Shown here: positions 1-9,485 of the stretch, piece by piece
Layout: each line of letters starts with the position of its first letter
Position numbering within the stretch: position 1 is the stretch's first letter
DNA from: Rhodoferax sp.
Lineage (GTDB): Bacteria > Pseudomonadota > Gammaproteobacteria > Burkholderiales > Burkholderiaceae_C
Direction of reading: 5' to 3'
Assembly: GCA_029866205.1 (NCBI GenBank)
Contig: JARWZT010000013.1
Span: 1-64,000, forward strand
DNA: 64,000 nt
Position numbers and translations under genes: made by a program
Notes under the pieces: generated by a model
Seen by the model: only the letters and a program-made list of their open reading frames with translations
Databases searched by the model: none
Told to the model about the DNA's origin: nothing

Positions 1-267
1 GCTGGCGCCAGCGGCAATGCGCTGTGACACCGGCAAGACCGCGCCGGGGGCCAGATCCGACACGCGCAGCGCGTAGCCATCCATCGAGCTGTTGTCCTGC
101 GGCGGCACCTGCAGGGCGGAGACCACCTCTTGCGCCAGCACGCGACCGTCCGCTTCAAAGGTCGAAACCAGCTCGGTGGCCAAGATTCGGCCGTCCAACG
201 CACCGAGTAGCTGGGCAAGCGCTGTTTCCAGCGGCATCAGGGGTTTGCGGACCGGTGGCGTACTCAT
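1..267 (-). CDS. moeA: Molybdopterin molybdenumtransferase MoeA, N-terminal part (cut by window edge)
   Basis: MoeA inserts molybdate into adenylylated molybdopterin in the last cytoplasmic step of molybdenum cofactor synthesis. Only the first 89 residues lie in the window. They start at an ATG (267-265) and contain the family's N-terminal signature: a hydrophobic helix followed by [15 protein letters not shown], where the D-N-S-S-M-D-G-Y-A block is characteristic of MoeA. The gene starts 16 bp after the thrC stop, on the same strand, so it is probably the last or a late gene of the alaA-hom-thrC transcript. The remainder lies to the left of position 1. Confidence 0.9.
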   Translation of the reverse strand, partial: MSTPPVRKPLMPLETALAQLLGALDGRILATELVSTFEADGRVLAQEVVSALQVPPQDNSSMDGYALRVSDLAPGAVLPVSQRIAAGAS

Positions 268-283
268 GTTTTTGAAGTCGGGT

Positions 284-1711
284 TTAGTCGCAAGCTTGGG
301 CGATCAGGTTTTTGATCGCCTGCACATCAGGCGCCATGACGCTCACTTTTTTCGGCAATGCCTCAATGCCCGCAAACTTGGCCGGACGCTCGGGCTCGCG
401 CCCCAAGGCCTCGACGATGGTGGCGGCGAATTTGATGGGCAAGGCAGTTTCCAGCACCAGCATGGGCACGCCAGTCTGGCGATGCTCCTGCGCCACTTTC
501 AGGCCGTCGGCGGTATGGGTGTCCACCACCACACCGTACTTCTCCCAAGTCTGGCGGATGGTGGCCAGGCGGTCCTGGTGCGTGCTTTTGCCACTGGCAA
601 AACCGTAGCGGCTGGCGGCTTGCGCAAACGCCGGGTCGGCACCCAGGTCAAATCGGCCCTGGCGAGGCACCTGCGAGCCGAACAAATCGGCGGTGCGGGC
701 GCCGTCACGACCGAGCAGATCAAACACAAAGCGTTCGAAATTGCTGGCCTTGGAAATATCCATGGACGGGCTCGAGGTTTCGTGCGTATCCGCGGTTCCA
801 CGCACACGGTAGACGCCGGTGCGGAAGAACTCATCCAACACATCGTTTTCATTGGTGGCCACGACCAGCTGCGCAATCGGCAAACCCATCATGCGGGCCA
901 CGTGGCCCGCGCAGACGTTGCCAAAATTACCGCTGGGCACGGTGAAACTCACGCGTTCATCATTGGTTTTCGTGCTTTGCAGGTAGCCCGCGAAGTAGTA
1001 CACCACCTGCGCCATCAAGCGCGCCCAGTTGATGGAATTGACCGTGCCGATTTTGTATTTGCGCTTGAAGTCGAGGTCGCCTGAGACAGCCTTGACCAGA
1101 TCCTGGCAATCGTCGAACACGCCGGTAATGGCGATGTTGTAGATGTTGTCATCCAGCAGGCTGAACATTTGCGCCTGCTGAAACGGGCTCATGCGCCCGT
1201 CGGGGCTGGTCATGAAAACGCGTACGCCTTTTTTACCGCGCATGGCGTATTCAGCGGCGCTGCCGGTGTCGCCACTGGTGGCACCAAAGATGTTGAGCTC
1301 TTCGCCCCGGCGCGCCAATTCGTACTCGAACAGGTTGCCCAGCAATTGCATGGCCATGTCCTTGAACGCCAGCGTGGGCCCGTTGGACAGGGCTTGCAGG
1401 TACAAACCGTCTTCAAGCCGGGTCAGCGGCACGATGGCGGCGGTGCCAAACACTTCTTCGGTATAGGTCTTGCGGCACAGCGCGCGCAGGTCGTCGGCCG
1501 GGATGTCGTCCACAAACAGCGACAAGATTTCAAACGCGAGATCGGCGTAGGGCAGACCGCGCCAGCGACTCAGTGTGGCGGAGTCCACCTGAGGATAGGT
1601 CTCCGGCAGGTACAAGCCGCCGTCGGGCGCCAGGCCTTCCAGCAGGATTTCGCAAAAGCGCTTGGGTTCGGAGGGGGGCGTGCCGGTGGCGCGGGTGGAG
1701 ATGTAACGCAT
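284..1711 (-). CDS. thrC: Threonine synthase
   Basis: PLP enzyme converting O-phosphohomoserine to threonine in the cytoplasm. The 475-residue product has the long N-terminal form typical of Gram-negative ThrC: MRYISTRA start, [12 protein letters not shown], and PLP lysine K117 in PTLAFKDMA. The SGDTGSA phosphate-binding loop and the serine/glycine-rich NFGNVCAGH segment follow. Its ATG shares one base with the hom stop codon (TGATG at 1709-1713), so translation is very probably coupled to hom. Length matches the family and no frame damage is visible. Confidence 0.97.
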   Translation of the reverse strand: MRYISTRATGTPPSEPKRFCEILLEGLAPDGGLYLPETYPQVDSATLSRWRGLPYADLAFEILSLFVDDIPADDLRALCRKTYTEEVFGTAAIVPLTRLEDGLYLQALSNGPTLAFKDMAMQLLGNLFEYELARRGEELNIFGATSGDTGSAAEYAMRGKKGVRVFMTSPDGRMSPFQQAQMFSLLDDNIYNIAITGVFDDCQDLVKAVSGDLDFKRKYKIGTVNSINWARLMAQVVYYFAGYLQSTKTNDERVSFTVPSGNFGNVCAGHVARMMGLPIAQLVVATNENDVLDEFFRTGVYRVRGTADTHETSSPSMDISKASNFERFVFDLLGRDGARTADLFGSQVPRQGRFDLGADPAFAQAASRYGFASGKSTHQDRLATIRQTWEKYGVVVDTHTADGLKVAQEHRQTGVPMLVLETALPIKFAATIVEALGREPERPAKFAGIEALPKKVSVMAPDVQAIKNLIAQACD

Positions 1712-3033
1712 CAGGCCAGCTCTTCCTTGCGGATGCGCACAATGGCTTGCAGTACCGTGGGCAGCGCCTGCATGTGTACCAGGGCCGTGTCCATGCGCGA
1801 CTCGGCGCAGTCGTGGGTCAGGATGATGAGATCGGTTTGGTTGGCCTCTTCACCGCTCACTTCGTCAGCCTCGCGCTGCAAAACCGCGTCGATGCTGATG
1901 TCGGCGTCCGCCAAAATACCGGTGACCTTGGCCAGCACGCCGGTCTGGTCCGCCACCCGCAGGCGCAGGTAGTAGCTGGTGACGATTTGACTCATGGGCA
2001 AGATCGGCAGGTCGCTCATGGCGTTGGGTTGGAACGCCAAATGCGGTACGCGCTGGGCGGCGTCTGCGGTGTGCAGGCGGGTAATGTCCACCAAGTCGGC
2101 AATGACTGCACTGGCTGTGGGCTCGGAACCCGCGCCCTTACCGTAGTACAAGGTGGTTCCGACCGCGTCACCTTGCACCATGACGGCATTCATGGCGCCT
2201 TCAACATTGGCAATCAGGCGTTTGCTCGGCACCAGGCTGGGGTGGACGCGCAACTCGATACCTTCAGGGCGGCGTTTGGCAATCCCGAGGAGTTTGATGC
2301 GATAGCCCAGTTGCTCAGCGTACTTGATGTCCTGGCTGGAAAGCTTGGTGATGCCTTCCACATAGGCTTTGTCAAACTGCACCGAAATACCAAAAGCAAT
2401 GGCCGACATGATGGTCGCCTTGTGGGCCGCGTCCACGCCTTCAATGTCAAAGGTCGGATCGGCCTCGGCATAGCCCAGTCGCTGCGCCTCCTTGAGCACC
2501 ACGTCAAAGTCCAGCCCCTTGCTGCGCATTTCGGACAAGATGAAATTGGTGGTGCCGTTGATGATGCCGGCAATCCACTCGATGCGGTTGGCGGTCAGGC
2601 CTTCACGCAGCGCTTTGATGATCGGAATGCCACCGGCCACCGCCGCCTCAAACGCAACCATCACGCCTTTGGCCGAGGCGGCCGCAAAAATCTCGGTGCC
2701 GTGCACCGCCAGCAACGCCTTGTTGGCCGTCACCACGTGCTTGCCTGCGGCAATCGCCTCCAAGACCAGCGATTTGGCGATGCCATAACCACCGATGAGC
2801 TCAATCACGATGTCAATGTCAGGATTGGCGATCACAGCGCGGGCATCGTTGACCACGGTAACGTTGGGCCCCACGGCGGCACGCGCACGCTCCGTGTCCA
2901 GGTCCGCGACCATCGTGATCTCGATGCCACGGCCCGCACGGCGCTGGATTTCATTCTGGTTGCGGGCAAGCACATTGAATGTCCCAGAGCCCACCACGCC
3001 AATACCCAAAAGGCCTACTTGAATCGGTTTCAT
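1711..3033 (-). CDS. hom: Homoserine dehydrogenase
   Basis: NAD(P)H-dependent reduction of aspartate semialdehyde to homoserine, the branch point to threonine and methionine. The 440-residue protein begins MKPIQVGLLGIGVVGSG, a Rossmann nucleotide-binding loop. It carries the catalytic homoserine dehydrogenase block (AGIINGTTNFILSEM, then GYAEADPTFDIEG and DAAHK) and ends in an ACT domain (about 353-440, beginning LRLRVADQTGVLAKVTGIL) that in relatives mediates threonine feedback. I chose the ATG at 3033 because homology begins there; upstream in-frame codons add only unrelated residues. Monofunctional, with no aspartokinase fusion. It overlaps thrC by one base and follows alaA after 69 bp. 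Confidence 0.97.
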   Translation of the reverse strand: MKPIQVGLLGIGVVGSGTFNVLARNQNEIQRRAGRGIEITMVADLDTERARAAVGPNVTVVNDARAVIANPDIDIVIELIGGYGIAKSLVLEAIAAGKHVVTANKALLAVHGTEIFAAASAKGVMVAFEAAVAGGIPIIKALREGLTANRIEWIAGIINGTTNFILSEMRSKGLDFDVVLKEAQRLGYAEADPTFDIEGVDAAHKATIMSAIAFGISVQFDKAYVEGITKLSSQDIKYAEQLGYRIKLLGIAKRRPEGIELRVHPSLVPSKRLIANVEGAMNAVMVQGDAVGTTLYYGKGAGSEPTASAVIADLVDITRLHTADAAQRVPHLAFQPNAMSDLPILPMSQIVTSYYLRLRVADQTGVLAKVTGILADADISIDAVLQREADEVSGEEANQTDLIILTHDCAESRMDTALVHMQALPTVLQAIVRIRKEELA

Positions 3034-3102
3034 ACAGTTCTTCGTTAAATAAATCAGGGAGCCAATGCACACAACCCTGGCCGGGTCACGCGCGCGATCG
3101 GC

Positions 3103-4329
3103 TTAATTGCTATGGCGCTTGCGGTAGGTTTCCAAAAACTTGGCGACGCGGCCAATGGCCTCGCGCAAATCGTCTTCATGCGGCAAAAACACAATGCGGA
3201 AGTGGTCTGGCTGGGCCCAGTTGAAGCCGGTTCCCTGCACCAGCATCACACGGGTTTCCTGCAGCAACTCCAGGAAAAAGGCCTGGTCGTCCTCAATCGG
3301 ATAAACCACCGGATCAAGCCGGGGAAACATGTACAAGGCCGCGCTGGGTTTGACGCAGCTCACCCCCGGAATGGCGGTGATCAGCTCATAGGCCAAATCG
3401 CGCTGGCGACGCAGTCGCCCGCCTTCGCGCACCAGGTCGTCAATGCTTTGGTGGCCGCCCAACGCCGTCTGGATGGCGTACTGGCCCGGAACATTGGCGC
3501 ACAAACGCATATTGGAGAGCATATTCAGGCCCTCAATGTAGTCCCTGGCCGGGCGCTTGTCGCCTGAAACGACCAGCCAGCCCGCGCGGTACCCGCAAGA
3601 GCGGTAGCTTTTTGACAGCGAATTAAAGGTAAGCGTGAGGACATCGTCACTGAGCGAGCCAATCGCCGTATGGCGCGCGCCGTCGTACAAGACCTTGTCG
3701 TAGACCTCGTCAGCAAAAATCACCAAGCCGTGTTCGCGCGCAATCGCCACAATAGCGAGCAGCAGTTCGTCCGAATACAGTGCACCGGTAGGGTTGTTGG
3801 GGTTAATCACCACAATCGCTTTGGTACGCGGCGTGATCTTGGCGCGGATGTCGTCGAGGTCCGGCATCCAGCCATTGGCCTCGTCGCACAGGTAGTGCAC
3901 CGGCGTGCCGCCCGAGAGGCTGGCCGCAGCCGTCCACAGCGGGTAGTCGGGCGCGGGCAAAAGCATTTCGTCGCCGTCATCGAGCAGGCCGTTGGTCGCC
4001 ATCACGATCAACTCGCTGGCTCCGTTGCCGAGGTAAATGTCGTCGAGCGTGACGCCGTGGATGCCCTGCTTTTGCGTTTCGTGCATCACCGCCTTGCGGG
4101 CGGCAAAAATGCCCTTGCTGTCCGAGTAACCCGCCGAATTGGGCAGGTTCCGGATCATGTCCTGTTGGATTTCCTCGGGTGCATCAAACCCAAAAACCGC
4201 AAGATTGCCGATATTGAGCTTGATGATTTTTTGACCTTCCTCTTCCATCTGGCGCGCGCGGTCCATGATGGGGCCGCGAATGTCGTAGCAGACGTTGGCC
4301 AGCTTGGCCGATTTGTAAATGGATTTCAA
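3103..4329 (-). CDS. alaA: Alanine-synthesising aminotransferase (AlaA-like), TTG start
   Basis: Class I/II PLP aminotransferase, probably glutamate-pyruvate aminotransferase. With the chosen start it is 408 residues, close to E. coli AlaA. Visible motifs are YSDSKGIFAARKA, APDYPLW, the NPNNPTG substrate/cofactor loop, ADEVYD, the PLP lysine in SLSKSYR, and the conserved arginine of HFRIVFLP near the C-terminus. The start is a TTG at 4329-4327, preceded by GGAGG about 5 bases upstream; the family N-terminus (KSIYKSAKLANVCYDIRGP) begins directly after it. It heads the alaA-hom-thrC-moeA gene string, linking pyruvate/glutamate and aspartate-family metabolism. A specificity other than alanine cannot be excluded from sequence alone. 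Confidence 0.9.
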   Translation of the reverse strand: MKSIYKSAKLANVCYDIRGPIMDRARQMEEEGQKIIKLNIGNLAVFGFDAPEEIQQDMIRNLPNSAGYSDSKGIFAARKAVMHETQKQGIHGVTLDDIYLGNGASELIVMATNGLLDDGDEMLLPAPDYPLWTAAASLSGGTPVHYLCDEANGWMPDLDDIRAKITPRTKAIVVINPNNPTGALYSDELLLAIVAIAREHGLVIFADEVYDKVLYDGARHTAIGSLSDDVLTLTFNSLSKSYRSCGYRAGWLVVSGDKRPARDYIEGLNMLSNMRLCANVPGQYAIQTALGGHQSIDDLVREGGRLRRQRDLAYELITAIPGVSCVKPSAALYMFPRLDPVVYPIEDDQAFFLELLQETRVMLVQGTGFNWAQPDHFRIVFLPHEDDLREAIGRVAKFLETYRKRHSN

Positions 4330-4433
4330 GGTCCCTCCGAGGGTAAACCACACAACACGAAACCTATAATTTGACCACAGTTCCGCGCCTGCCCCGAGGC
4401 AGAACACCCCTTACCACGCCAGATTGACCTCGC

Positions 4434-4799
4434 ATGAAACTCCAACCCGACCGAAGCCAAGGCCCCACGATTACTGGTTACGGTGATGGCTGGGTCGCGG
4501 TAAACGGCGAACAAACGAACAGCTCCCTGCTGATCAGCAGTATGGGGCACCGACAAGACTGGCAAGCGCGTACTTTTGAGGCAATGGATGCCGCATGCTT
4601 CGATCCGATGCTGGATTGGGGCGCTGAATTGGTACTCTTCGGCAGTGGCCCGCGCCTGCGATTTGCCAATCCCCAGTGGCTGGCGGCCCTGTATGCACGA
4701 CGGATTGGGGTGGAAACCATGGACACGCAGGCCGCCTGTCGAACCTACAACTTCCTGGCAGGCGAAGGGCGCAGAGTGGTCGCTGCGCTGCTGGTGTAA
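4434..4799 (+). CDS. Mth938-like domain protein (DUF498 family)
   Basis: Small cytoplasmic protein of 121 residues covering a complete Mth938/Xcc1710-like domain. The family pattern is visible as GYGDGWVAVNGE near the N-terminus, LVLFGSGPRLRF in the middle, IGVETMDTQAACRTYNFLAGEGRRVVAALLV at the end. No enzymatic activity is established for the bacterial family; human C11orf67/AAMDC is a distant relative. It is transcribed divergently from alaA across about 100 bp and precedes the peroxiredoxin gene by 140 bp. No clear Shine-Dalgarno sequence is seen. Confidence 0.85.
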   Translation: MKLQPDRSQGPTITGYGDGWVAVNGEQTNSSLLISSMGHRQDWQARTFEAMDAACFDPMLDWGAELVLFGSGPRLRFANPQWLAALYARRIGVETMDTQAACRTYNFLAGEGRRVVAALLV

Positions 4800-4939
4800 C
4801 ACCCCACACGGCGGCGGCGAGCCAGAGCGGTCGCCAATTTCAGAGTAAAATCCCGGGTTGTTGTTGAGAGCCCACACGGTACACAGTGTGCCGTTTCCCA
4901 ACTTGACTGACACATCCAGCACGAGAGATTCAATACCCC

Positions 4940-5416
4940 ATGGCGATCGTTGTCAACAAGCCCCTGCCCGAATTTGAAGCCAGCGCAACCGGTGGTTTGC
5001 GAGTCACCAACAGCTCGCACACCGGGCAAACCTTGGTCTTGTTTTTCTACCCCAAAGACAATACGCCTGGCTGCACCACTGAAGCCATGCAGTTTCGGGA
5101 TCACTACCAAGAATTTATCGACGCGGGCGCCGAGGTCTTTGGTGTTTCGCGCGACAACATGAAGTCGCACGACGAATTCAAAGCCAAGCTCGAACTGCCG
5201 TTTGAGCTGATCGCGGACACCGAAGAAAAAATGTGCCACATGTTTGGCGTGGTCAAAAACAAGATCATGTACGGCAAAAAGGTCAAGGGCATCGAACGCA
5301 GTACCTTCCTGATTGGGGCGGACGGTTTGGTCAAAGAAGAGTGGCGCGGCCTGAAAGTACCCGGTCACGTGGAAGATGTCTTGACCGCCGTCAAGGCGCT
5401 CAGTGAGACCGCGTAA
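4940..5416 (+). CDS. bcp: Bcp/PrxQ-type thioredoxin-dependent peroxiredoxin
   Basis: Cytoplasmic peroxiredoxin reducing hydrogen peroxide and organic hydroperoxides. The 158-residue protein has the PrxQ/Bcp signature FYPKDNTPGCTTEA with peroxidatic Cys45, then GVSRDNMKSH and ERSTFLIGADG. In E. coli Bcp a resolving cysteine sits five residues after the peroxidatic one; here position 50 is Met. The only other cysteine is Cys99 in EEKMCHMFG, so the resolving mechanism is either non-canonical or 1-Cys. The gene is followed by a strong terminator (5511-5542), so it probably ends its transcript. Confidence 0.93.
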   Translation: MAIVVNKPLPEFEASATGGLRVTNSSHTGQTLVLFFYPKDNTPGCTTEAMQFRDHYQEFIDAGAEVFGVSRDNMKSHDEFKAKLELPFELIADTEEKMCHMFGVVKNKIMYGKKVKGIERSTFLIGADGLVKEEWRGLKVPGHVEDVLTAVKALSETA

Positions 5417-5510
5417 CCATCGCGCGCAGCACCCGCTACACAGAGCTCTTTGACTTATGGCTCATGCATAATGTTTGCATGGCACTGAATCTATTGATAC
5501 CGCTCTCTGC

Positions 5511-5542
5511 AAAGGCCGCCTTGTAACAAGGCGGCCTTTTTT
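5511..5542 (+). terminator. Rho-independent terminator after the peroxiredoxin gene
   Basis: A perfect 13-bp inverted repeat (AAAGGCCGCCTTG at 5511-5523 and its complement at 5527-5539) with a TAA loop, followed by Ts. It lies about 95 bp after the peroxiredoxin stop and about 50 bp before the PhoH start, so the two genes are probably separate transcription units. Confidence 0.85.
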
Positions 5543-5591
5543 ATGGTGGTTTGCTTTGCTGTTCTGATCCCTTTTTCTTGAGTTCCACTCC

Positions 5592-7340
5592 ATGCCCCTG
5601 CCTCCTGCGCCCTCCAAACGTGCCGACCGCCTGACACCAGCAGCATTTGACGGCACCAAGAAATCGTCGCGCTCTTCCGCAAGATCCAGCACGACCGCAC
5701 AGCGGGACACAAGCCACTTGGAGGCTGAGGCCGACCACGCACCCGGGCGCACGGCCCCCAACACCGGCCGCCAGGCAGCTCTTTTGACCAAGGCGCGCTC
5801 GCCCTTGCCCACCCCGGCCGAACCCAAAAGCACCCGAATTACAGCGCCTCAAGTCGCCGCGCCCCTGTTGCCCCCGCTTGCGTCCCCTGCCATATCCGCA
5901 AAAGAGACGCTGCCAAGCGCTGCGCCCCGTGGCCGAAAAGCGGCCCGGGGCGGTGCTGCCAAGCTGTTCGTACTCGACACCAATGTGCTGATGCATGATC
6001 CCATGTGTCTGTTCCGCTTTGAGGAACACGACATCTTCTTGCCAATGATTGTGCTCGAGGAGCTTGACGGACACAAAAAAGGCATGACCGAGGTCGCCCG
6101 GAATGCGCGCCAGACCAGCCGCACGCTAGACGCCTTGGCCGGAGCACCGGGTGCCGACATCGCACAAGGATTCGACCTCAGCAGCACAGGCCAGCGTGAG
6201 GCCAAGGGAAAGCTGCTGTTCCAGACCCAGCCACTGGATTACAGCCTGCCAACCAGCCTGCCGCAGGGCAAGGCGGACAACCAGATTTTGGGAGTGGTGG
6301 AGGCGCTTCGCAAAAAATACCCCGCACGGGAGGTCGTGCTGGTGTCCAAAGACATCAATATGCGCGTCAAGGCACGCGCACTGGGTCTGGCCACGGACGA
6401 CTACCAAAACGACAAAACCCTTGAAGACGGCGATTTGCTGTATTCGGGCTCCATGGCCTTGCCCACCGATTTTTGGTCTACCCATGGCCAGAGCGTGGAA
6501 AGCTGGCAACAGGGTCAAAACACCTTTTACAAGGTGAACGGCCCCACCGTTCCCAGCATGCTGATCAACCAGTTTGTTTACTTTGAGGCGCCCGGCGAAC
6601 CCAGCCTGTACGCGCGCGTCACGGAAATCCGCGGCAATACGGCAGTTCTTAAGACGCTGCGCGACTTCAACCACCTGAAAAATGCCGTCTGGGGCGTTAC
6701 CACCCGCAACCGGGAACAGAACTTCGCCATGAACCTGCTGACCGATCCAGAAGTGGACTTCGTGACACTCACCGGCACGGCCGGCACTGGCAAAACCCTG
6801 ATGGCGCTGGCCGCTGGCCTGACCCAAGTGCTCGATGACCGCCGTTACACCGAAATCATCGTGACCCGTGCCACCGTGAGCGTGGGTGAAGACATTGGCT
6901 TCTTACCCGGCACCGAGGAAGAAAAGATGGGCCCCTGGATGGGCGCACTGGACGACAACCTGGAAGTCTTGGGTAAAACCGACACCAATGCAGGCGAATG
7001 GGGCCGCGCGGCCACCAGCGAACTGATTCGAAGCCGCATCAAAATCAAAAGCATGAATTTCATGCGCGGGCGCACTTTTTTGAACAAGTACGTGATCATC
7101 GACGAGGCGCAAAACCTCACGCCGAAACAAATGAAAACGCTGATTACTCGCGCGGGCCCGGGCACCAAGATCGTCTGTATGGGCAATTTGGCCCAAATTG
7201 ACACGCCCTACCTCACCGAGGGCTCCTCCGGCCTGACTTTTGCCGTGGATCGGTTCAAAGGTTGGCCCCACGGTGGCCACATCACCCTGGCACGTGGCGA
7301 ACGCTCGCGGCTGGCAGACTTTGCCAGCGAAGTGCTTTAA
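5592..7340 (+). CDS. PIN-domain/PhoH-domain ATPase
   Basis: A 582-residue PhoH-family protein of the PIN-PhoH (PhoH2/YlaK-like) type, predicted to couple an ATP-driven helicase-like module to a PIN RNase fold. The first ~120 residues are basic, Pro/Ala/Ser-rich and probably disordered. The PIN domain follows, starting KLFVLDTNVLMHDP with acidic residues also in VLEELDGHKKG and VSKDINMRVKA. The C-terminal PhoH ATPase has Walker A GTAGTGKT near residue 394, Walker B YVIIDEAQN, and a QMKTLITRAGPGTKIVC segment. The ATG lacks a strong Shine-Dalgarno sequence, so translation might begin further inside the disordered tail. RNase/unwinding activity is known for relatives only. Confidence 0.9.
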   Translation: MPLPPAPSKRADRLTPAAFDGTKKSSRSSARSSTTAQRDTSHLEAEADHAPGRTAPNTGRQAALLTKARSPLPTPAEPKSTRITAPQVAAPLLPPLASPAISAKETLPSAAPRGRKAARGGAAKLFVLDTNVLMHDPMCLFRFEEHDIFLPMIVLEELDGHKKGMTEVARNARQTSRTLDALAGAPGADIAQGFDLSSTGQREAKGKLLFQTQPLDYSLPTSLPQGKADNQILGVVEALRKKYPAREVVLVSKDINMRVKARALGLATDDYQNDKTLEDGDLLYSGSMALPTDFWSTHGQSVESWQQGQNTFYKVNGPTVPSMLINQFVYFEAPGEPSLYARVTEIRGNTAVLKTLRDFNHLKNAVWGVTTRNREQNFAMNLLTDPEVDFVTLTGTAGTGKTLMALAAGLTQVLDDRRYTEIIVTRATVSVGEDIGFLPGTEEEKMGPWMGALDDNLEVLGKTDTNAGEWGRAATSELIRSRIKIKSMNFMRGRTFLNKYVIIDEAQNLTPKQMKTLITRAGPGTKIVCMGNLAQIDTPYLTEGSSGLTFAVDRFKGWPHGGHITLARGERSRLADFASEVL

Positions 7341-7432
7341 ACGACACGCTTTAAAACCCCACACCAACCACGCCTGGATAGCCCAGCCCGGATGGGTCCT
7401 GTTTTGAAGGGGACCGACCGGGTCGGGTTCAG

Positions 7433-8836
7433 TTAATAGTCTCCCCCGCCGCCGCTGGCCAGGCTCTCAAACTTGGTGATGTTGCGCAAAAAGGCCAGCT
7501 TGACCGTGCCCGTTGGGCCGTTACGCTGCTTGGCGATGATGATCTCAGCGACACCGGGCTCTTTGCACGCTTCCTTGGTGTAGTACTCATCGCGGTAAAT
7601 AAACATGATGATGTCCGCATCCTGTTCGATGGCACCCGACTCCCGCAAATCGCTCATCATGGGACGTTTGTCGGGGCGTTGCTCCACGCTGCGGTTGAGC
7701 TGCGACAAGGCAATCACGGGACATTTGAGTTCTCGTGCCAGCATTTTGAGGCCACGTGAGATTTCGCCCAGCTCGGTCGCTCGGTTTTCTCCATCACTGC
7801 CGCTGCCACTCATCAGCTGCAAATAGTCGACCACGATCAGGCCGAGTTGGCCGCATTGACGCGAGAGTCGGCGCGCGCTGGAGCGCAAGTCCCCAGACGT
7901 GAGGCCCGCGCTCTCGTCAATGTGCAAGGAGATGGTGCGCAGCTTCTCGATCGCCTCGGACAGGCGTGGCCACTCCTCGTCGGTGAGCTTGCCAGTACGC
8001 AAATGACCTTGGTCAATGCGACCAATGGAGCCCACGATACGCACGGCCAGCTGTGCCGCGCCCATTTCCATCGAAAACACCGCTACCGGCAGGCCTTCAT
8101 TGAGCGCCACATGCTCGGCGATATTGATGGCCAGCGCCGTCTTGCCCATCGAGGGGCGCGCCGCCAGCACAATCAGGTCTCCCGCCTGCAAACCGGCAGT
8201 CATGCGGTCCAGGTCGTAAAAGCCGCTGGGCACGCCAGTCACGTCGTTGGGGTTGTCGGCCATCTCCTGGACACGGTCGAGCAGCTTGACCACCAGCGTG
8301 TCCATGGCTTGAAAGCCCCCGCTATTGCGCTTGCCCTGCTCGCCAATGTTGAAGATTTTTTGCTCGGACTCATCCACGATCTCGGATACTGGACGGCCCT
8401 TGGTGTTGAAAGCCGTGGTGGCGATCTCGTCGCTGGCAGCCACCAGTTTGCGCAGAATAGAGCGATCGCGCACGATTTCTGCGTAGCGGCGGATGTTGCT
8501 GGCGCTGGGCACGTACTGGGCGAGCGAATTGAGGTAGCTCAGCCCCCCGACTTCGTCAGCGCGACCTTGGCTTTGCAAATGCTCAAAAACCGTAATCACA
8601 TCGGCCGGGCGGTTGGAATTGACCAAGGTCCCGATGGCAGCGTAGATCAACCGGTGCTCGTAGCGGTAAAAATCACCATCGGTCAGGATGTCGCCCACCC
8701 GGTCCCAAGCATCGTTGCTCAACAGCAAACCGCCAATCACGCTGGACTCGCCTTCAATCGAGTGTGGCGGAATGCGCAACTGCGCTACCTGGCGATCTGA
8801 CACGAAATCGTCCGGGATTGAAATGTCATCTTGCAT
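7433..8836 (-). CDS. dnaB: Replicative DNA helicase DnaB
   Basis: Hexameric 5'-3' replication-fork helicase, 467 residues, close to the usual length. The N-terminal primase-interacting domain begins near IPPHSIEGESSVIGGLLL. The RecA-like C-terminal domain carries Walker A ARPSMGKTALA, Walker B LIVVDYLQLMS, and the H4 region ALSQLNRSVEQRPDKRP. No intein is seen. It lies 183 bp downstream of rplI, but a terminator-like hairpin (8921-8949) separates them, so dnaB probably has its own promoter in that gap. Confidence 0.98.
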   Translation of the reverse strand: MQDDISIPDDFVSDRQVAQLRIPPHSIEGESSVIGGLLLSNDAWDRVGDILTDGDFYRYEHRLIYAAIGTLVNSNRPADVITVFEHLQSQGRADEVGGLSYLNSLAQYVPSASNIRRYAEIVRDRSILRKLVAASDEIATTAFNTKGRPVSEIVDESEQKIFNIGEQGKRNSGGFQAMDTLVVKLLDRVQEMADNPNDVTGVPSGFYDLDRMTAGLQAGDLIVLAARPSMGKTALAINIAEHVALNEGLPVAVFSMEMGAAQLAVRIVGSIGRIDQGHLRTGKLTDEEWPRLSEAIEKLRTISLHIDESAGLTSGDLRSSARRLSRQCGQLGLIVVDYLQLMSGSGSDGENRATELGEISRGLKMLARELKCPVIALSQLNRSVEQRPDKRPMMSDLRESGAIEQDADIIMFIYRDEYYTKEACKEPGVAEIIIAKQRNGPTGTVKLAFLRNITKFESLASGGGGDY

Positions 8837-8920
8837 CGTTGTTCCTGTTTCGCGCCTTCAATCGAACGCCTTGCCGCTTTGCCAGATCAGAGCCTGTGGG
8901 AGCACCGCAAGCACCAATAG

Positions 8921-8949
8921 AAAAGCCGCAAGGGCGGGCCCTGGCGGCT
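8921..8949 (-). terminator. Rho-independent terminator after rplI
   Basis: Near-perfect hairpin: outer arms AAAAGCCGC and GCGGCTTTT, inner arms AGGGC and GCCCT. Read on the minus strand the stem ends in TTTT followed by a short pyrimidine/AT stretch. It lies 71 bp after the rplI stop and 85 bp before dnaB, and should end the rpsF operon transcript. The plus-strand side also ends in TTTT. Confidence 0.75.
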
Positions 8950-9019
8950 TTTCGAGCTTAGCGCACAGTGTCACCGCAGTACGGCGCCATTGTGACCTTC
9001 TGGCGAAGGTCGTTTGCGT

Positions 9020-9472
9020 TTAGGCGGACTCTCCGTACACGGAGACGGTGATATCAACCACCACGTCGGTGTGCAAAGCCACGCTGACGGTGCTGTCACC
9101 AACAATTTTCACAGGGCCGTGAGGCATGCGAATGTTCGATTTGACAACTTTGTAACCGGCCTTGACCAGCTCTTCAGCGATGTCGGCGTTGGTCACGGAG
9201 CCAAACAAGCGTCCGTCCACGCCAGCCTTTTGGGTCAGCTTGATGGTGGTACCACCCAGCTTTTCGCCCAATTTCTGGCATTCGGCCAGCTTGGCGGCAG
9301 CGGCTTTTTCGAGTTCGATGCGACGGGCTTCGAATTCGGCTTTGGCCGCTTCGGTAGCGCGACGGGCACGACCCGAAGGAATCAGGAAGTTACGGGCATA
9401 GCCGTCTTTGACCTTGACGATTTCGCCCAGGTTACCGAGGTTCACGACCTTGTCGAGCAGAATGATTTGCAT
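9020..9472 (-). CDS. rplI: 50S ribosomal protein L9
   Basis: L9 binds 23S rRNA at the base of the L1 stalk. At 150 residues it has the usual length. The N-terminal globular domain carries [32 protein letters not shown]-type sequence (L9 signature), followed by the long charged connecting helix ([21 protein letters not shown]) and the C-terminal domain ([19 protein letters not shown]). It follows rpsR after 13 bp and is the last gene before the 8921 terminator. Confidence 0.99.
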   Translation of the reverse strand: MQIILLDKVVNLGNLGEIVKVKDGYARNFLIPSGRARRATEAAKAEFEARRIELEKAAAAKLAECQKLGEKLGGTTIKLTQKAGVDGRLFGSVTNADIAEELVKAGYKVVKSNIRMPHGPVKIVGDSTVSVALHTDVVVDITVSVYGESA

Positions 9473-9485
9473 GGGTCAGGTCTCC

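Noticed and set aside
1573-3048. 491-codon open frame on the plus strand
   Set aside because: Antisense to hom and the start of thrC; no domain and no ribosome-binding site.
4365-4370. TATAAT between alaA and the Mth938 gene
   Set aside because: Right orientation for the plus-strand gene, but no -35 hexamer at 15-18 bp, so it is not listed as a promoter.
7395-7432. GC-rich inverted repeats after PhoH
   Set aside because: Short imperfect stems without a T-run; not supportable as a terminator.
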